A DNA stretch of 64,000 nt from SAR92 clade bacterium (GTDB taxonomy: Bacteria > Pseudomonadota > Gammaproteobacteria > Pseudomonadales > Porticoccaceae): positions 1-64,000 of the forward strand of contig JACNKP010000023.1 of the NCBI GenBank assembly GCA_014381985.1. The letters run 5' to 3'. This document shows positions 38,038 through 48,618 of the stretch, in pieces (the stretch's first letter is position 1; each line of letters starts with the position of its first letter). The position numbers and the translations under genes are program-made. The notes under the pieces were generated by a model. That model had not been told where the DNA came from, ran no database searches, and saw nothing but the letters and a program-made list of their open reading frames with translations.

Positions 38038-40056
38038 ATGTTAAAGGGTATGTTGACGATAATAGCAACGATATCAGTGCTAATGGCATCGAGTTGTGCC
38101 GAACAAAAATCAATCTCAGCGGACACTGTATTTATCAATGGTGTGATCTACACGGCCGATAGCGAACAATCAGTGGTCTCCACTCTCGCCGTAAAAGACG
38201 ATATTCTAGTGTATGTTGGCGATCTAGATGCCGCCGAACAGTTTATTGGTGTGCAGACTCAGACTATTGACTTGAAAGGCAAGATGATTATTCCTGGCCT
38301 GCATGATGTACATATTCATTTAGCCGGCATCGTTGAAACTGACACCTGCGACCTAGCCAGCCAGCCCTTCACTCTTGAAGCTCTGGTACCTCGTTTAAAA
38401 AAATGCATTGATCGTTTACAACTACCTTCAGGTGATTGGTTAACAGTAGAGCAATGGGCGTTTTCAGGAGGCAATGAACCCTCGGTAAAACTGCCTACCA
38501 TCCGTAAGGCTTTAGATGCCGTGTCAACTAAACACCCGATCGTTTTACTAGGAAATGATGGTCACCATGGCGCTGTGAACAGCCATGCGTTAAACCTAGC
38601 TGCCGATAGCACCGGCAATGTGGTCGGTCTAAATCAAGAAACACTCAATAAGGAATTTGCAACTTTTAAAGAACTTGTTGGCGTCGATTCTTCGGGCGAC
38701 CCTAATGGCATGATCAACGAAGACGCACGTAAATTAGTCAATGTTCCTAATCTTTGGGGCTACCCTGATATTGATTTAGCGCTTTATCAAAAAATTGGTC
38801 AACGACTAGCCGCCTCAGGAATCACATCGACCATGGAAGCTTCACTTAAAGAGCACGACATCGATCTTTTTGCCAAATGGGCTAAACAATCGCCGTTGAC
38901 TCATCGCATGACTGTCGCTTTTTTTGCGGATTTTGAAGATTATCGACCATCCCCAGATAAACCCATCAGTATCGAACGTCTTATTGGTGAATTTACGGCT
39001 ATCCAACGCAGACATAAGAATGTAGAAAATTTAAAAATTGATACCGCAAAAATCTTCGTTGACGGCGTTACTGAAGGTAACCCCCATGCAAACCCTCCAG
39101 CGTTGCCAAATGCCGCCTCTTTAACGGATTATTTGCAACCCCAATTCAAGGTGGATGCCAATACTCAGGCGCTAGAAGTCATTGGATATGTGGACACAGA
39201 ATCTGCGGCCTGTGTTGAGCTGCGTCATCAAGCCGACGCCAACTTACCCACCATGTCGGCAAAAGATTTTTATGCTGAACAGGGCTTTTCTCCTCTCCAA
39301 TGTAGGAAATTCAACGGGGTATATGAACGAGAAGAAAGTTTTATACGAGACTATACTTTGGCCCTTTATGATGCGGGTATTAATGTTCATAGTCATGCCA
39401 TCGGTGATCGCGCGGTTCGCTTAGCGTTGGATAGTTTTACTGAGGCCAAAAAACAAAGTCCTAAATCTAAAGCAAAGGTATCGATGGCTCACGCGCAAAT
39501 AATGCACCCAGACGACATCTCACGTATTGCTGATCTGAACGTCTACATGGCCTTTACGTACTCATGGATCGAGCCTTTCGTGGAATACCAAATGATGGTA
39601 TCGCCTTTTATTGACCCCATTATGTCTAAAAATGATCTGTTCGATCCCGCCGGCTATGTCTACCAAAACAGTTATCCCGCTGGGTCTGTACTTGAAGCCG
39701 GAGGCGTATTAGTAGCTGGCAGTGACGCGCCCGTTGAAGCTCGCGATCCTCGCCCGATGTTGAACATTGAAAAAGCAGTGACGCGTAAGAATGAAATAAG
39801 TGGCCGCATATATAATAAAAGTGAATCTATCTCTGTTCGTGATATTTTAGATGCCTACACCATCAATGGAGCTGCGATGCTCGATCAGCAAGACATTACG
39901 GGCTCATTAGAAGTCGGCAAAAAAGCTGATTTTGTGGTCCTGAGCCAGGACTTATTGAAACTAGAGGAGCAAGGGAAAAGTGACCGCATTTCAGATACGC
40001 AGATCCTTTCGACCTGGTTTGACGGGCAAGAAATATACGCCGCGCCAAGGGATTAG
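38038..40056 (+). CDS. YtcJ-like amidohydrolase, lipoprotein
   Basis: About 672 residues. Three consecutive in-frame ATGs occur; the third (38038) has the best spacing to AAAGGA. The signal ends in a lipobox-like VLMASSC, so the enzyme is probably anchored in the outer or inner membrane facing the periplasm. The Amidohydro_3 pattern is clear: TVFINGVIYTADSEQS, GLHDVHIHLAG (HxH), VHSHAIGDRAVRLAL, MAHAQIMHPDD and VAGSDAPVEARDP, with a C-terminal GSLEVGKKADFVVLSQD. Substrates of this family are mostly unknown (N-substituted formamides, amides). An insertion between the first and second metal segments makes it longer than usual (about 540-600). Confidence 0.85.
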   Translation: MLKGMLTIIATISVLMASSCAEQKSISADTVFINGVIYTADSEQSVVSTLAVKDDILVYVGDLDAAEQFIGVQTQTIDLKGKMIIPGLHDVHIHLAGIVETDTCDLASQPFTLEALVPRLKKCIDRLQLPSGDWLTVEQWAFSGGNEPSVKLPTIRKALDAVSTKHPIVLLGNDGHHGAVNSHALNLAADSTGNVVGLNQETLNKEFATFKELVGVDSSGDPNGMINEDARKLVNVPNLWGYPDIDLALYQKIGQRLAASGITSTMEASLKEHDIDLFAKWAKQSPLTHRMTVAFFADFEDYRPSPDKPISIERLIGEFTAIQRRHKNVENLKIDTAKIFVDGVTEGNPHANPPALPNAASLTDYLQPQFKVDANTQALEVIGYVDTESAACVELRHQADANLPTMSAKDFYAEQGFSPLQCRKFNGVYEREESFIRDYTLALYDAGINVHSHAIGDRAVRLALDSFTEAKKQSPKSKAKVSMAHAQIMHPDDISRIADLNVYMAFTYSWIEPFVEYQMMVSPFIDPIMSKNDLFDPAGYVYQNSYPAGSVLEAGGVLVAGSDAPVEARDPRPMLNIEKAVTRKNEISGRIYNKSESISVRDILDAYTINGAAMLDQQDITGSLEVGKKADFVVLSQDLLKLEEQGKSDRISDTQILSTWFDGQEIYAAPRD

Positions 40057-40103
40057 CCATCGAGATCTATTTCTGCGCCATCTTCTAGGTATTTTATAGA
40101 ATC

Positions 40104-40904
40104 CTATCTGCCCCTGGCGCCCATACCACTGCGGATCTGCCTGCCAAACTCTTGGAACACAGCTGTCGAGACCTTGTTAGATTCAAACTGCCATTCGGGA
40201 TGCCATTGCACCCCCATTATCCAATTATCTTGACCACTGTGGCGTGCTGCCAGGGAAACCGCCTCTATAAGGCCGTCATCGGCAACAGCCTCAACCACCA
40301 AACTCTCTGCCAACTCATTAATACCCTGACTATGCAGAGAATTTACCTGCCAGGTAGTCTCACCAGTAAGTTGGTGTAATCGGCCACCCTCAGTAAAACT
40401 CACTGAGTGCACTGGCCCATATTGACCGTCTCGGTCTTTTGTTTTATCTTCACGATGGTCGCCGTAGCCCTCGACCTCATGAATTTTAGCGTTAAGCGTT
40501 CCACCAAAGGCAACATTAAGCTCTTGAAATCCACGACATACCGCCAAGATAGGCACGCCTTGCCTCATGCATTCATTGATTAACGGTAAAGTCAGACTAT
40601 CTCGCTGGGGGTCTTCTAATGTCCCTTCCTCGTGGACGGGACCCTTAAAATGATGCGGTTGGATATTAGAAGGACTTCCAGTTAGAAATAGACCATCAAG
40701 TTGGCTCACCAAGTCCTCCAAAGTGTATAGAGTGTTTAAATCGGTAATATCAGTGCCCTCACCGAAAGCTGGTAATAGCATTGGTATTGCGTTTGCTCCA
40801 TGAGCCACAGCATTGATGTATTTTTCACCCGCGCCGTGAAATTGATGGAGACCATTAGCGATCACATCACAAGCAATTCCTACTAAGGGTAGCGATTTAG
40901 GCAT
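40104..40904 (-). CDS. puuD: Gamma-glutamyl-GABA hydrolase-like class I glutamine amidotransferase
   Basis: A 266-residue hydrolase. The catalytic Cys is in ILAVCRGFQELNVAFGG near residue 121; the His-Glu pair is in GVQWHPEWQFES near residue 236. LFLTGSPSNIQP and HSLHSQGI-like VNSLHSQGINEL fit the PuuD/peptidase C26 group, which releases GABA (or 5-aminovalerate) from its gamma-glutamyl conjugate. It is divergent from the diamine aminotransferase, with the shared palindrome between them. Confidence 0.9.
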   Translation of the reverse strand: MPKSLPLVGIACDVIANGLHQFHGAGEKYINAVAHGANAIPMLLPAFGEGTDITDLNTLYTLEDLVSQLDGLFLTGSPSNIQPHHFKGPVHEEGTLEDPQRDSLTLPLINECMRQGVPILAVCRGFQELNVAFGGTLNAKIHEVEGYGDHREDKTKDRDGQYGPVHSVSFTEGGRLHQLTGETTWQVNSLHSQGINELAESLVVEAVADDGLIEAVSLAARHSGQDNWIMGVQWHPEWQFESNKVSTAVFQEFGRQIRSGMGARGR

Positions 40905-40969
40905 AGCGTTTTCTCATATTTTATGGGGTACTAAAACACCCACTTTAGAACAATTTATTATCTTTATTC

Positions 40970-40986
40970 ACCACCCCTTTTGGGTG
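40970..40986. promoter_or_regulatory. Palindromic operator candidate ACCACCC-N5-GGGTG
   Basis: It lies in the 216-base spacer between divergent puuD-like and aminotransferase genes. It matches the consensus ACYACCC-N4/5-GGGTR of the sites at 3144 and 37966 less perfectly. Confidence 0.42.
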
Positions 40987-41120
40987 ACTGACCAGAGCTT
41001 TAATTTGTGGTCAAATAATCATTCACCAGTGACTATTTAAACATACTCTTTTAAGGTTAGTTCGCTCATTAATATAGCGAGGCTAAAACAAACAATGGGT
41101 CAGTTACCACGAGAGAAATT

Positions 41121-42485
41121 ATGAACAAAATCAGAACGACAGCAGAGTGGCAAAAATTAGACGCAACGCGGCATCTTCATCCTTTTACCGACCTTGGTGA
41201 TTACCAGAGGAATCCTGGGAGGATTATTGATCGCGCCGAACATATTTACATCTATGACACTGATGGCAACCAAATGCTCGACGCCATGTCTGGTCTTTGG
41301 TGCTGTAGCTTTGGTTATAGTCAACCCGCTATAGCTGAATCGGTCAGTAAGCAATTTAAGCAACTGCCGTACTACAATAATTTTTTCCAATGCAGTAATA
41401 CCCCAGCGGTAGAACTTGCTGATCGTCTGGTGAACTTAGCGCCAAAGCAGTTTAGTCATGTTTTTTTCACCAATTCGGGCTCCGAGGCAAATGACACCAA
41501 TATTCGCCTGATTCGTCGTTATTGGGATATGAAAAAGCAACCGAAAAAACGCATTATTTTGGCACGCACTAATGCCTACCATGGCAGCACTATTGCTTCA
41601 GCTAGCCTTGGTGGCTTTGAATTTGTCCATAACCAATTTGAAACTCTGCCCTACGTTCAGCATATCGCTGACCCTAACTGGTATGTCAGCGGCGGAGATC
41701 TTAGCGAAGAAGAATTTGGGCTTCAAGCAGCTCGAGAACTAGAAAAAAGAATAGATCAGCTGGGTGAAGAAAATGTTGCGGCCTTTATTGCAGAACCTAT
41801 TCAGGGTGCAGGCGGGGTTATTGTACCTCCCGATAGCTACTGGCCAGAAGTTCGTCGCATTTTAAAAGAACGGGATATTCTCTTTGTTAGTGATGAGGTT
41901 ATTTGTGGTTTTGGACGGACCGGCAAACTATTTGGTTGTGAAACCTATGGTATGGAACCCGACCTATTAACCTTTGCCAAGGCGGTCACCAATGGCTTTC
42001 AGCCCTTAGGCGGCGTTATGGTCAGCGAAAAAGTCGCTGAGGTTATTACTGGTGATGGCGGTGAATTCGGCCACGGGTTCACCTATTCCGGGCATCCTAT
42101 TGCTTGCGCAGCGGCCCTGGCCACTATGGATATAATGGAAAACGGCAACTTTATACAGCGCGTGGCAGACGATATTGGCCCCTACCTACAACGTCAGTGG
42201 ACGGCACTAGGTAATCACCCAATTGTAGGTCATGTGCGTGGTGCTGGCATGCTTGGCTCGATCGAATTGGTGCGTGATAAAGAGAGCCGTGAACGTCTTG
42301 AGCCTGAGCAAAAGTCGGGTGGTATATGTCGGGAGTTTTGCGTGGCTAATGGCTTGATTATGCGCGCGGTGGGAGACTCGATGATTATCTCCCCCCCGTT
42401 TGTCAGTACCCACGAAGAAATTGACTTATTGATCGCTCGAGCGACCAAGTCACTGGATCAAACAGCCGAACATTATTCTGTATAG
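41121..42485 (+). CDS. spuC: Class III diamine:pyruvate aminotransferase (SpuC-like)
   Basis: A 454-residue PLP enzyme. [92 protein letters not shown] and [18 protein letters not shown] with the Schiff-base Lys near residue 286 match the SpuC/putrescine-pyruvate group. It converts putrescine to 4-aminobutanal, or cadaverine to 5-aminopentanal. The glutaryl-CoA dehydrogenase and CoA-transferase genes that follow fit the second possibility. GAGAG precedes the ATG. Confidence 0.9.
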   Translation: MNKIRTTAEWQKLDATRHLHPFTDLGDYQRNPGRIIDRAEHIYIYDTDGNQMLDAMSGLWCCSFGYSQPAIAESVSKQFKQLPYYNNFFQCSNTPAVELADRLVNLAPKQFSHVFFTNSGSEANDTNIRLIRRYWDMKKQPKKRIILARTNAYHGSTIASASLGGFEFVHNQFETLPYVQHIADPNWYVSGGDLSEEEFGLQAARELEKRIDQLGEENVAAFIAEPIQGAGGVIVPPDSYWPEVRRILKERDILFVSDEVICGFGRTGKLFGCETYGMEPDLLTFAKAVTNGFQPLGGVMVSEKVAEVITGDGGEFGHGFTYSGHPIACAAALATMDIMENGNFIQRVADDIGPYLQRQWTALGNHPIVGHVRGAGMLGSIELVRDKESRERLEPEQKSGGICREFCVANGLIMRAVGDSMIISPPFVSTHEEIDLLIARATKSLDQTAEHYSV

Positions 42486-42565
42486 AAAGTTCTAGTGCGG
42501 ACTGCGTTATAATACATGGCTTAGAACAACGATTAATTGATACGTTTTATATAGGGAAATCTGTA

Positions 42566-43747
42566 ATGGCAGGCGATTGGGGAAAATTTAACTGGGAAGA
42601 TCCGTTTAATCTTGATGATCAACTCAACGACGAAGAACGCTTAGTGCGCGACACAGCCGCAGCCTATGCTCAAGAAAAACTAGCCCCTCGGGTTCTTGAG
42701 GCATACCGCCAAGAGAAAACCGATCGAAACATATTTAATGAAATGGGTGAGCTGGGCTTGCTGGGTTCAACTATTGATGGCTATGGCTGCCCCGGCGTTA
42801 GCTATGTTAGCTATGGATTGGTGGCTAGAGAAGTTGAAAGGGTAGATTCCGGCTACCGCTCAATGATGAGCGTTCAGTCCAGTTTGGTCATGTACCCTAT
42901 TTATACCTATGGAACTGAGCAACAAAAAGAAAAGTATCTCCCCAAACTCGCCACTGGTGAGTGGGTAGGCTGTTTTGGACTTACCGAGCCCGATGCTGGG
43001 TCTGATCCTGGCGGCATGAAAACCAGAGCTAAGACGGTGGATGGCGGATATATTATTTCTGGCAGTAAGATGTGGATTAGTAACTCGCCGATTGCCGATG
43101 TCTTTGTTGTGTGGGCTAAAACTGACGATGGCATTATTCGTGGCTTTATACTCGAAAAAGGCATGAAAGGACTTTCTGCGCCTAAAATCGAAGGTAAATT
43201 GGCACTGCGTGCCTCTATTACTGGCGAGATTGTTATGGATGAAGTATTCGTTGCCGATGAGCAACTGATGCCCAATGTACAAGGTCTTAAAGGGCCCTTT
43301 GGCTGCCTAAACTCGGCGCGCTACGGCATCAGCTGGGGCGCTTTAGGCGCAGCTGAAAGTTGCTGGCACGCAGCACGGCAATATACTCTAGATCGCGTCC
43401 AGTTCAATCGACCCTTGGCCGCTAACCAACTTATTCAATTTAAGCTGGCCAACATGCAGACCGATATTAGTCTCGGCTTGCAGGGATCTCTACGAGCTGG
43501 ACGTCTAAAAGAGCAAGGTAATCTGGCCCCAGAGCTAATATCCCTACTGAAGCGTAACAACTGTAGCAAAGCACTGGAAATAGCTCGAATGGCGAGAGAC
43601 ATGCATGGCGGAAATGGTATTTCTGATGAATATCCAGTGATGCGCCATATGCTGAATCTTGAAGTCGTCAACACCTACGAAGGTACAGCAGATGTCCACG
43701 CCTTGATCTTAGGAAGAGCGCAAACGGGCATTCAAGCCTTTAGCTAG
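42566..43747 (+). CDS. gcdH: Glutaryl-CoA dehydrogenase
   Basis: A 393-residue acyl-CoA dehydrogenase-fold enzyme. [78 protein letters not shown] and the catalytic Glu in [20 protein letters not shown] near residue 371 are signatures of GcdH. It oxidises and decarboxylates glutaryl-CoA to crotonyl-CoA in lysine/cadaverine and tryptophan catabolism. GGGA precedes the start. The CoA-transferase starts 24 bases downstream, so the two form an operon. Confidence 0.95.
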   Translation: MAGDWGKFNWEDPFNLDDQLNDEERLVRDTAAAYAQEKLAPRVLEAYRQEKTDRNIFNEMGELGLLGSTIDGYGCPGVSYVSYGLVAREVERVDSGYRSMMSVQSSLVMYPIYTYGTEQQKEKYLPKLATGEWVGCFGLTEPDAGSDPGGMKTRAKTVDGGYIISGSKMWISNSPIADVFVVWAKTDDGIIRGFILEKGMKGLSAPKIEGKLALRASITGEIVMDEVFVADEQLMPNVQGLKGPFGCLNSARYGISWGALGAAESCWHAARQYTLDRVQFNRPLAANQLIQFKLANMQTDISLGLQGSLRAGRLKEQGNLAPELISLLKRNNCSKALEIARMARDMHGGNGISDEYPVMRHMLNLEVVNTYEGTADVHALILGRAQTGIQAFS

Positions 43748-43771
43748 ATTGACTCATAGATAAGGAAAATC

Positions 43772-44995
43772 ATGGCGGGTCCACTCACAGGTTATCGCGT
43801 ATTGGATATGAGCCGGGTATTAGCCGGCCCTTGGGCTGGGCAATTATTAGCGGACCTAGGAGCGGACGTAATCAAGGTAGAGCGACCTAAGGTAGGCGAT
43901 GATACGCGCCATTGGGGACCTCCATACCTAAAAGATACAGCTGGCAACGACACGGAAGATGCCGCCTACTTTTTCTCAGCTAATCGCGGAAAACGATCCC
44001 TTACCGTCGATATCACTCAGCCGGAGGGTCAGGATATTATCCGAAAACTGGCCGCTAAAGTTGATGTGCTGATTGAAAATTATAAAGTGGGAGGCCTAGC
44101 TAAATATGGGCTTGATTACTCTTCTTTAGAAAAGGTTAATCCCAAACTGGTCTACTGCTCGATAACGGGCTTTGGCCAAACTGGGCCCTACGCTCAACGT
44201 CCCGGGTATGATTTTCTTATTCAAGGTATGGCTGGGCTAATGAGTGTTACAGGCGAACCCGACAGCCAAAATGGTGGCAGCCCCACAAAAGTTGGCGTCG
44301 CAGTAACAGATATATTTACTGGGCTCTATGCTGCCAATGCTATTCAAGGCGCTCTCTTAGAACGCCATCATTCTGGTATGGGACAGTATATTGACCTTGC
44401 TCTCCTCGACGTTCAGGCCGCCGTCATGGCCAACCAAGCTAGTAACTATCTCATTGGTGGGCAAATTCCAGGTCGCTTAGGCAATGCACACCCCAATATA
44501 GTCCCCTATCAAGCATTTGCTACCGCAGACAGCCATATTATTATCACCGTGGGCAATGACCAGCAGTTCATGCGCTTCTGCCAAGTGATAGAACAACCTC
44601 AATGGGTTGATGATCAACGTTATGCCACTAACACTGCACGTGTTAATAACCGCGTGACGCTTTGTGGCCAAATTACAAAGTATCTCAAGCAACAAACTAG
44701 TCAGTATTGGCTATCTAAATTTGAAGACCATGCAGTTCCCTGCGGCCCCATCAATACCATAGATCAAGTATTCGACGACCCCCAGATACAGTCGCGCAAG
44801 ATGGTTCTAACAATGCAAGACACTCGTGCAGGTGAACTAAAGTTAGTCGCCAACCCAATAAACTACAGCCGATCGCAAATAGAATATGATTTGGCCCCCC
44901 CCCAGCTAGGCGACCAAACTATTGAAATTCTTCAAGAATACTTAGAATATTCTGAAGTCACCGTTAAAACATTAAAATCCAAGGAAATAATTTAG
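43772..44995 (+). CDS. Class III CoA-transferase (glutarate CoA-transferase-like)
   Basis: A 407-residue CaiB/BaiF transferase. DMSRVLAGPWAGQLLADLGADVIKVE opens the fold, ANRGKRSLTVDI and YDFLIQGMAGLMSVTGEPD follow, and the catalytic Asp is in VGVAVTDIFTGLYAANA near residue 178. Directly after gcdH it most likely makes glutaryl-CoA from glutarate, as SUGCT does in mitochondria. That specificity is inferred from position. AAGGAA precedes ATG. Confidence 0.9.
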   Translation: MAGPLTGYRVLDMSRVLAGPWAGQLLADLGADVIKVERPKVGDDTRHWGPPYLKDTAGNDTEDAAYFFSANRGKRSLTVDITQPEGQDIIRKLAAKVDVLIENYKVGGLAKYGLDYSSLEKVNPKLVYCSITGFGQTGPYAQRPGYDFLIQGMAGLMSVTGEPDSQNGGSPTKVGVAVTDIFTGLYAANAIQGALLERHHSGMGQYIDLALLDVQAAVMANQASNYLIGGQIPGRLGNAHPNIVPYQAFATADSHIIITVGNDQQFMRFCQVIEQPQWVDDQRYATNTARVNNRVTLCGQITKYLKQQTSQYWLSKFEDHAVPCGPINTIDQVFDDPQIQSRKMVLTMQDTRAGELKLVANPINYSRSQIEYDLAPPQLGDQTIEILQEYLEYSEVTVKTLKSKEII

Positions 44996-45677
44996 ATCTA
45001 TTAATCGTTATCAAAACCCTCTTACTGACGATCCTGACCGGATAAGTCAATAAAACGATTCAATTACTCAAAGCGTCTTTAAATACCAACACCATGAGTA
45101 GGCATAACAACTCTCCCCACAGGTTAAAGCACTATTCCGACTTTCAAGATGAACGGTGCCTATGAACACCGATTTAAATTGCTTTAAAAAGTTATTTAGT
45201 ATTATTTAGATAAATATCTTTTTTAAATCTAATTTTAAAAATTTATTATGCATTTTTGATCTTAAAAGCCTCTCTAAATACACGGCCTTTTTTGCCTACA
45301 ACCCCTACTATGCCGCCTTTATAGCGGACATTAATCGATTTGTATTTGTATGTAACTACCGTTCTATGCGTAGTTGATTTTAGAAAGCGCTGTCATATGG
45401 ACTAAATTTGGTAGTTTCGGGCTGATTTGAGGGTGATTTTGCGGCAAAAAGCATGCGTATTTGGGGTTTTTGGTATAAGATTGACCCAGACTTGGTGAAT
45501 AAGTTCCGTTTGATATGGCAACTTATCCTTTTCTCAGTAATTATTATGTGAATAACAAGTCAATAAATAGCCGCTACGGGGAAGTTTTTTTGAAGGGTTC
45601 GCTTGATTGAAAAATAATAATCAGCAAATACCTTGTAATGCCTGTAGAGGTAAAAATTAATACATGGGAGATACTAA
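44996..45677. other. 682-base non-coding region before TonB receptor
   Basis: No frame with coding character is seen. It is AT-rich, with a CGGTG...CACCG hairpin near 45153-45172, a palindromic AGCGCT word at 45386-45391 and a GGGAGA ribosome site just before the receptor. It probably holds a long untranslated leader and regulatory sites. Confidence 0.55.
45382..45395. promoter_or_regulatory. Candidate LacI-type operator AGAAAGCGCTGTCA
   Basis: The central AGCGCT palindrome with TGACA-like outer arms resembles LacI-family operators in front of receptors and sugar genes in marine gammaproteobacteria. The outer arms are imperfect, and no LacI gene is in the window. Confidence 0.25.
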
Positions 45678-48488
45678 ATGAAACTTACACCATTAACGAA
45701 AGCAATACGTGCTTCAATCGGGGCCTCGCTGCTGTTATCAGCTGCCATGCCGCTAATGGCACAAGATACAAACGAAGAAGCTGAAATCGAAGAGGTTTAT
45801 GTAACCGGGTCACGAATCAAAAGGGCTGATGGTTTCGAAAGCTCTAGTCCCGTTATTGTTGCTACCTTCGAAGAGATCAAGTCTTCAGGTATTAGCAAGA
45901 TTGAAGATTACCTGAACAGCCTTCCCCAGCTTGATGCAGCCCAAAACTCATATATTTCTAATGGCGCATCGGGTAATGCTACCCTTGACCTTCGTGGCAT
46001 GGGTTCAAGTCGTACTTTGGTGCTGGTTAACGGTCGTCGCATGGGCGGTGGTGGTGCTTATAGTGAGGCAGCAGACGTAAACCAAATTCCAACGGCTATG
46101 ATCGAACGCGTAGAAGTGCTAACCGGTGGCGCATCTACCACATACGGTGCGGACGCGGTTGCTGGTGTTGTTAACTTCGTATTACGTAATGATTTTGAAG
46201 GCGTCGAGTTAACTGTTGGTACTAGTGGTTTCATGCATGACAACGATGACAGCTATGTTGCAGGCTTAATGGACGCAAAAGGTTTTGACTATCCAAAAGG
46301 CAGCGACGGCGTTGATGGTCGAGCAGATACTATAGATTTTGTTATGGGCAGTAAGTTTGCTGATGACAAAGGCCATGCAACAGTCTACGCCACTTGGCGT
46401 AAAGGCTCAGAGTTGCGTCAAGAATCTCGCGATTATGGATCATGTGCCTTAAATGGTGCTGGTACCTCTTGTGGTGGTTCAGGAAACGCAGTGGTTCCTA
46501 ACTTCTATATCTCACAACTTGATGCAAACGGAATGCTTGACTGGGACACTTATGAGTATTGGACCCTTGATTCTGGCTCAAACTTCATCCCTTCGAGCGG
46601 CAACATCTATAACTATGCCCCTATTAACCACTTCATGCGTCCAGACGAGAAGTGGAGCATTGGTACCTTGATGAATTTTGAAGTTAACGATTCAGCTAAT
46701 GTCTACGCCGAAGTAATGGCTACTAATTATCAGACTAAAGCTCAAATTGCTGAGTCGGGTACGTTCTTCGCTGAAGAGTATCATCTTCCTTATGACTCAG
46801 CCTTGCTGAACGATTCTCAACGGCAGGCTTTGACGGACACTTGGGGTCTTGCTTCTGGTGATGATTTCGGAGTTTATATCGGTAAGCGTAACGTTGAAGG
46901 TGGCCCACGGGCATCTGTTATGAGTAACTCTTCTTTCCGTGTAGTGCTGGGAGTTGAAGGCGCCGTTCAAGGTTGGGATTATGATGTTAACTACCAAAAG
47001 AACTACGTCGATTCTAGTATCACTTATATCAATGACTTCTTTGCACCGAGAATCGGTGAAGCCTTAGATAATGCAACCTATGATGTGTTTCAATATCAGG
47101 GTGTTACATCTGAGTCGGCAAATTTGCTAACGGGTGTCGCTATGCTGCGCGCGGACGTTTCAACAGAGATCTTCTCTGCTCAAATGAGTCGCGATACTGG
47201 CTTTAGCTTGCCAACAACCGGCAGTAACATTAGTGTTGCTATGGGTGTTGAGCGTCGAGATATGAGCTATGACCGCGATGCAGACACTGTGTTTGAAGAA
47301 GGTATGTTGTTAGGACAGGGTGGTGCAACCAAGAGCATCGAAGGTAGTTACTCAGTAACTGACGTGTTCTTCGAAGAAGCCGTTCCAGTGCTTGACAATC
47401 TAGATGCTGAGGTCGCTTTCCGTTCGTCTGACTACAGCACCACAGGCAATCAAAATACCTACAAATTTGGTGTTTCCTATGCTCCAACTGACATGGTAAC
47501 AATCCGCACTGGCTATAACCGTGCTGTTCGTTCACCTCAAATTGGAACAATGTTTGCTCCACAAAACCAAGGGTTATGGGCTGGATCTGATCCATGCGCT
47601 GGAGCCACTCCAACGTATACTGCTGCTCAGTGCGCTTTAACTGGTGTTACAGCAGGTCAATATGGCAGCATAGTTGCTAGTCCAGCAAGCCAGTACAACG
47701 CGCTTTATGGCGGTAACGAAGCTGTCAATCCAGAGGTCGCTGATACTTTATCCTTTGGTATTGTTGCTCGACCAATGGAAGATCTAACGGTCGCTGTTGA
47801 CTGGTGGAGTGTTGAACTGGAAGACGCTATTGGCTCGATTGGTGCAGCGACTATCCTTGAGCAATGCGCTGAAAACGGTACTCAGGCACTCTGTGATTTA
47901 ATCAACCGTGGTAATTCAGGTACTTTATGGCTGGGAACTTCAGGCTATATCAAAAGTACTACAGCAAACCTCGGTGAGATTAACTTCAGTGGCGTTGACC
48001 TTTCTGCTGCTTATGACTTAGATGTTGCTGGTGGGGCGCTGACCGTTAAGATGGCCGGTTCTAAGTCTCTGGAGCGCGAGACTCTCGCCATCCCAGGTGA
48101 TGAGTCAACTCGTAACGATTGTAATGGCATAGCCAATGATAGTACCTGTACATATCCTAATATGGATTGGAGACATACTCTGTCTGCAACCTATGCTAAG
48201 GACGATTGGACAGTGGGTGCTGCATGGCGTTACTTTGGTAAAGTTGACTATCAAGGTACTGCCGATGTGCTAGCATCTGCCGGTTCGCTTGACGCGGTTA
48301 ACTACCTAGACGTTAACGGCAGCTACACCCTGTCTGAAAATGTTACATTCAGCGGTGGAGCACGCAACTTGTTGGATAAAGAGCCACCAATGGTAGGCGG
48401 TGGTTTGAATGCAACAAATGCTAACACTTACGGTAACTACGACGTCCTAGGACGTTATGTGTATGCTGATGTAACTTTTAGCTTCTAA
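45678..48488 (+). CDS. TonB-dependent receptor, large
   Basis: A 936-residue outer-membrane receptor. The signal peptide ends near MPLMA-QDT. The TonB box is IEEVYVTGSRIKR, and the plug contains ATLDLRGMGSSRTLVLVNGRRMGGGG and VEVLTGGASTTYGADAVAGVVNFVLRN, the form common in Caulobacter/Xanthomonas-type receptors. The barrel ends GRYVYADVTFSF. Four Cys near the extracellular loops (CALNGAGTSC, CAGATPTYTAAQC) suggest disulfides. Such receptors often import peptides or carbohydrates. Downstream genes are a TPR-sulfotransferase and a hydroxylase-like protein. Confidence 0.93.
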   Translation: MKLTPLTKAIRASIGASLLLSAAMPLMAQDTNEEAEIEEVYVTGSRIKRADGFESSSPVIVATFEEIKSSGISKIEDYLNSLPQLDAAQNSYISNGASGNATLDLRGMGSSRTLVLVNGRRMGGGGAYSEAADVNQIPTAMIERVEVLTGGASTTYGADAVAGVVNFVLRNDFEGVELTVGTSGFMHDNDDSYVAGLMDAKGFDYPKGSDGVDGRADTIDFVMGSKFADDKGHATVYATWRKGSELRQESRDYGSCALNGAGTSCGGSGNAVVPNFYISQLDANGMLDWDTYEYWTLDSGSNFIPSSGNIYNYAPINHFMRPDEKWSIGTLMNFEVNDSANVYAEVMATNYQTKAQIAESGTFFAEEYHLPYDSALLNDSQRQALTDTWGLASGDDFGVYIGKRNVEGGPRASVMSNSSFRVVLGVEGAVQGWDYDVNYQKNYVDSSITYINDFFAPRIGEALDNATYDVFQYQGVTSESANLLTGVAMLRADVSTEIFSAQMSRDTGFSLPTTGSNISVAMGVERRDMSYDRDADTVFEEGMLLGQGGATKSIEGSYSVTDVFFEEAVPVLDNLDAEVAFRSSDYSTTGNQNTYKFGVSYAPTDMVTIRTGYNRAVRSPQIGTMFAPQNQGLWAGSDPCAGATPTYTAAQCALTGVTAGQYGSIVASPASQYNALYGGNEAVNPEVADTLSFGIVARPMEDLTVAVDWWSVELEDAIGSIGAATILEQCAENGTQALCDLINRGNSGTLWLGTSGYIKSTTANLGEINFSGVDLSAAYDLDVAGGALTVKMAGSKSLERETLAIPGDESTRNDCNGIANDSTCTYPNMDWRHTLSATYAKDDWTVGAAWRYFGKVDYQGTADVLASAGSLDAVNYLDVNGSYTLSENVTFSGGARNLLDKEPPMVGGGLNATNANTYGNYDVLGRYVYADVTFSF

Positions 48489-48509
48489 GCTTAAGCTACA
48501 GAGTAGGAC

Positions 48510-48541
48510 AAAAACAGCGAGCCTCGGCTCGCTGTTTTTTT
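48510..48541 (+). terminator. Terminator after TonB receptor
   Basis: AAAACAGCGAGCC-TC-GGCTCGCTGTTTT forms a perfect stem followed by T residues, 25 bases after the receptor stop. Confidence 0.92.
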
Positions 48542-48618
48542 ATGCGCTGCCTTTACCTAAAGGCAAAAGAATATCGCTATAATTAGGGGCAATACCACTA
48601 ACAGTTAAACGGTGACCT

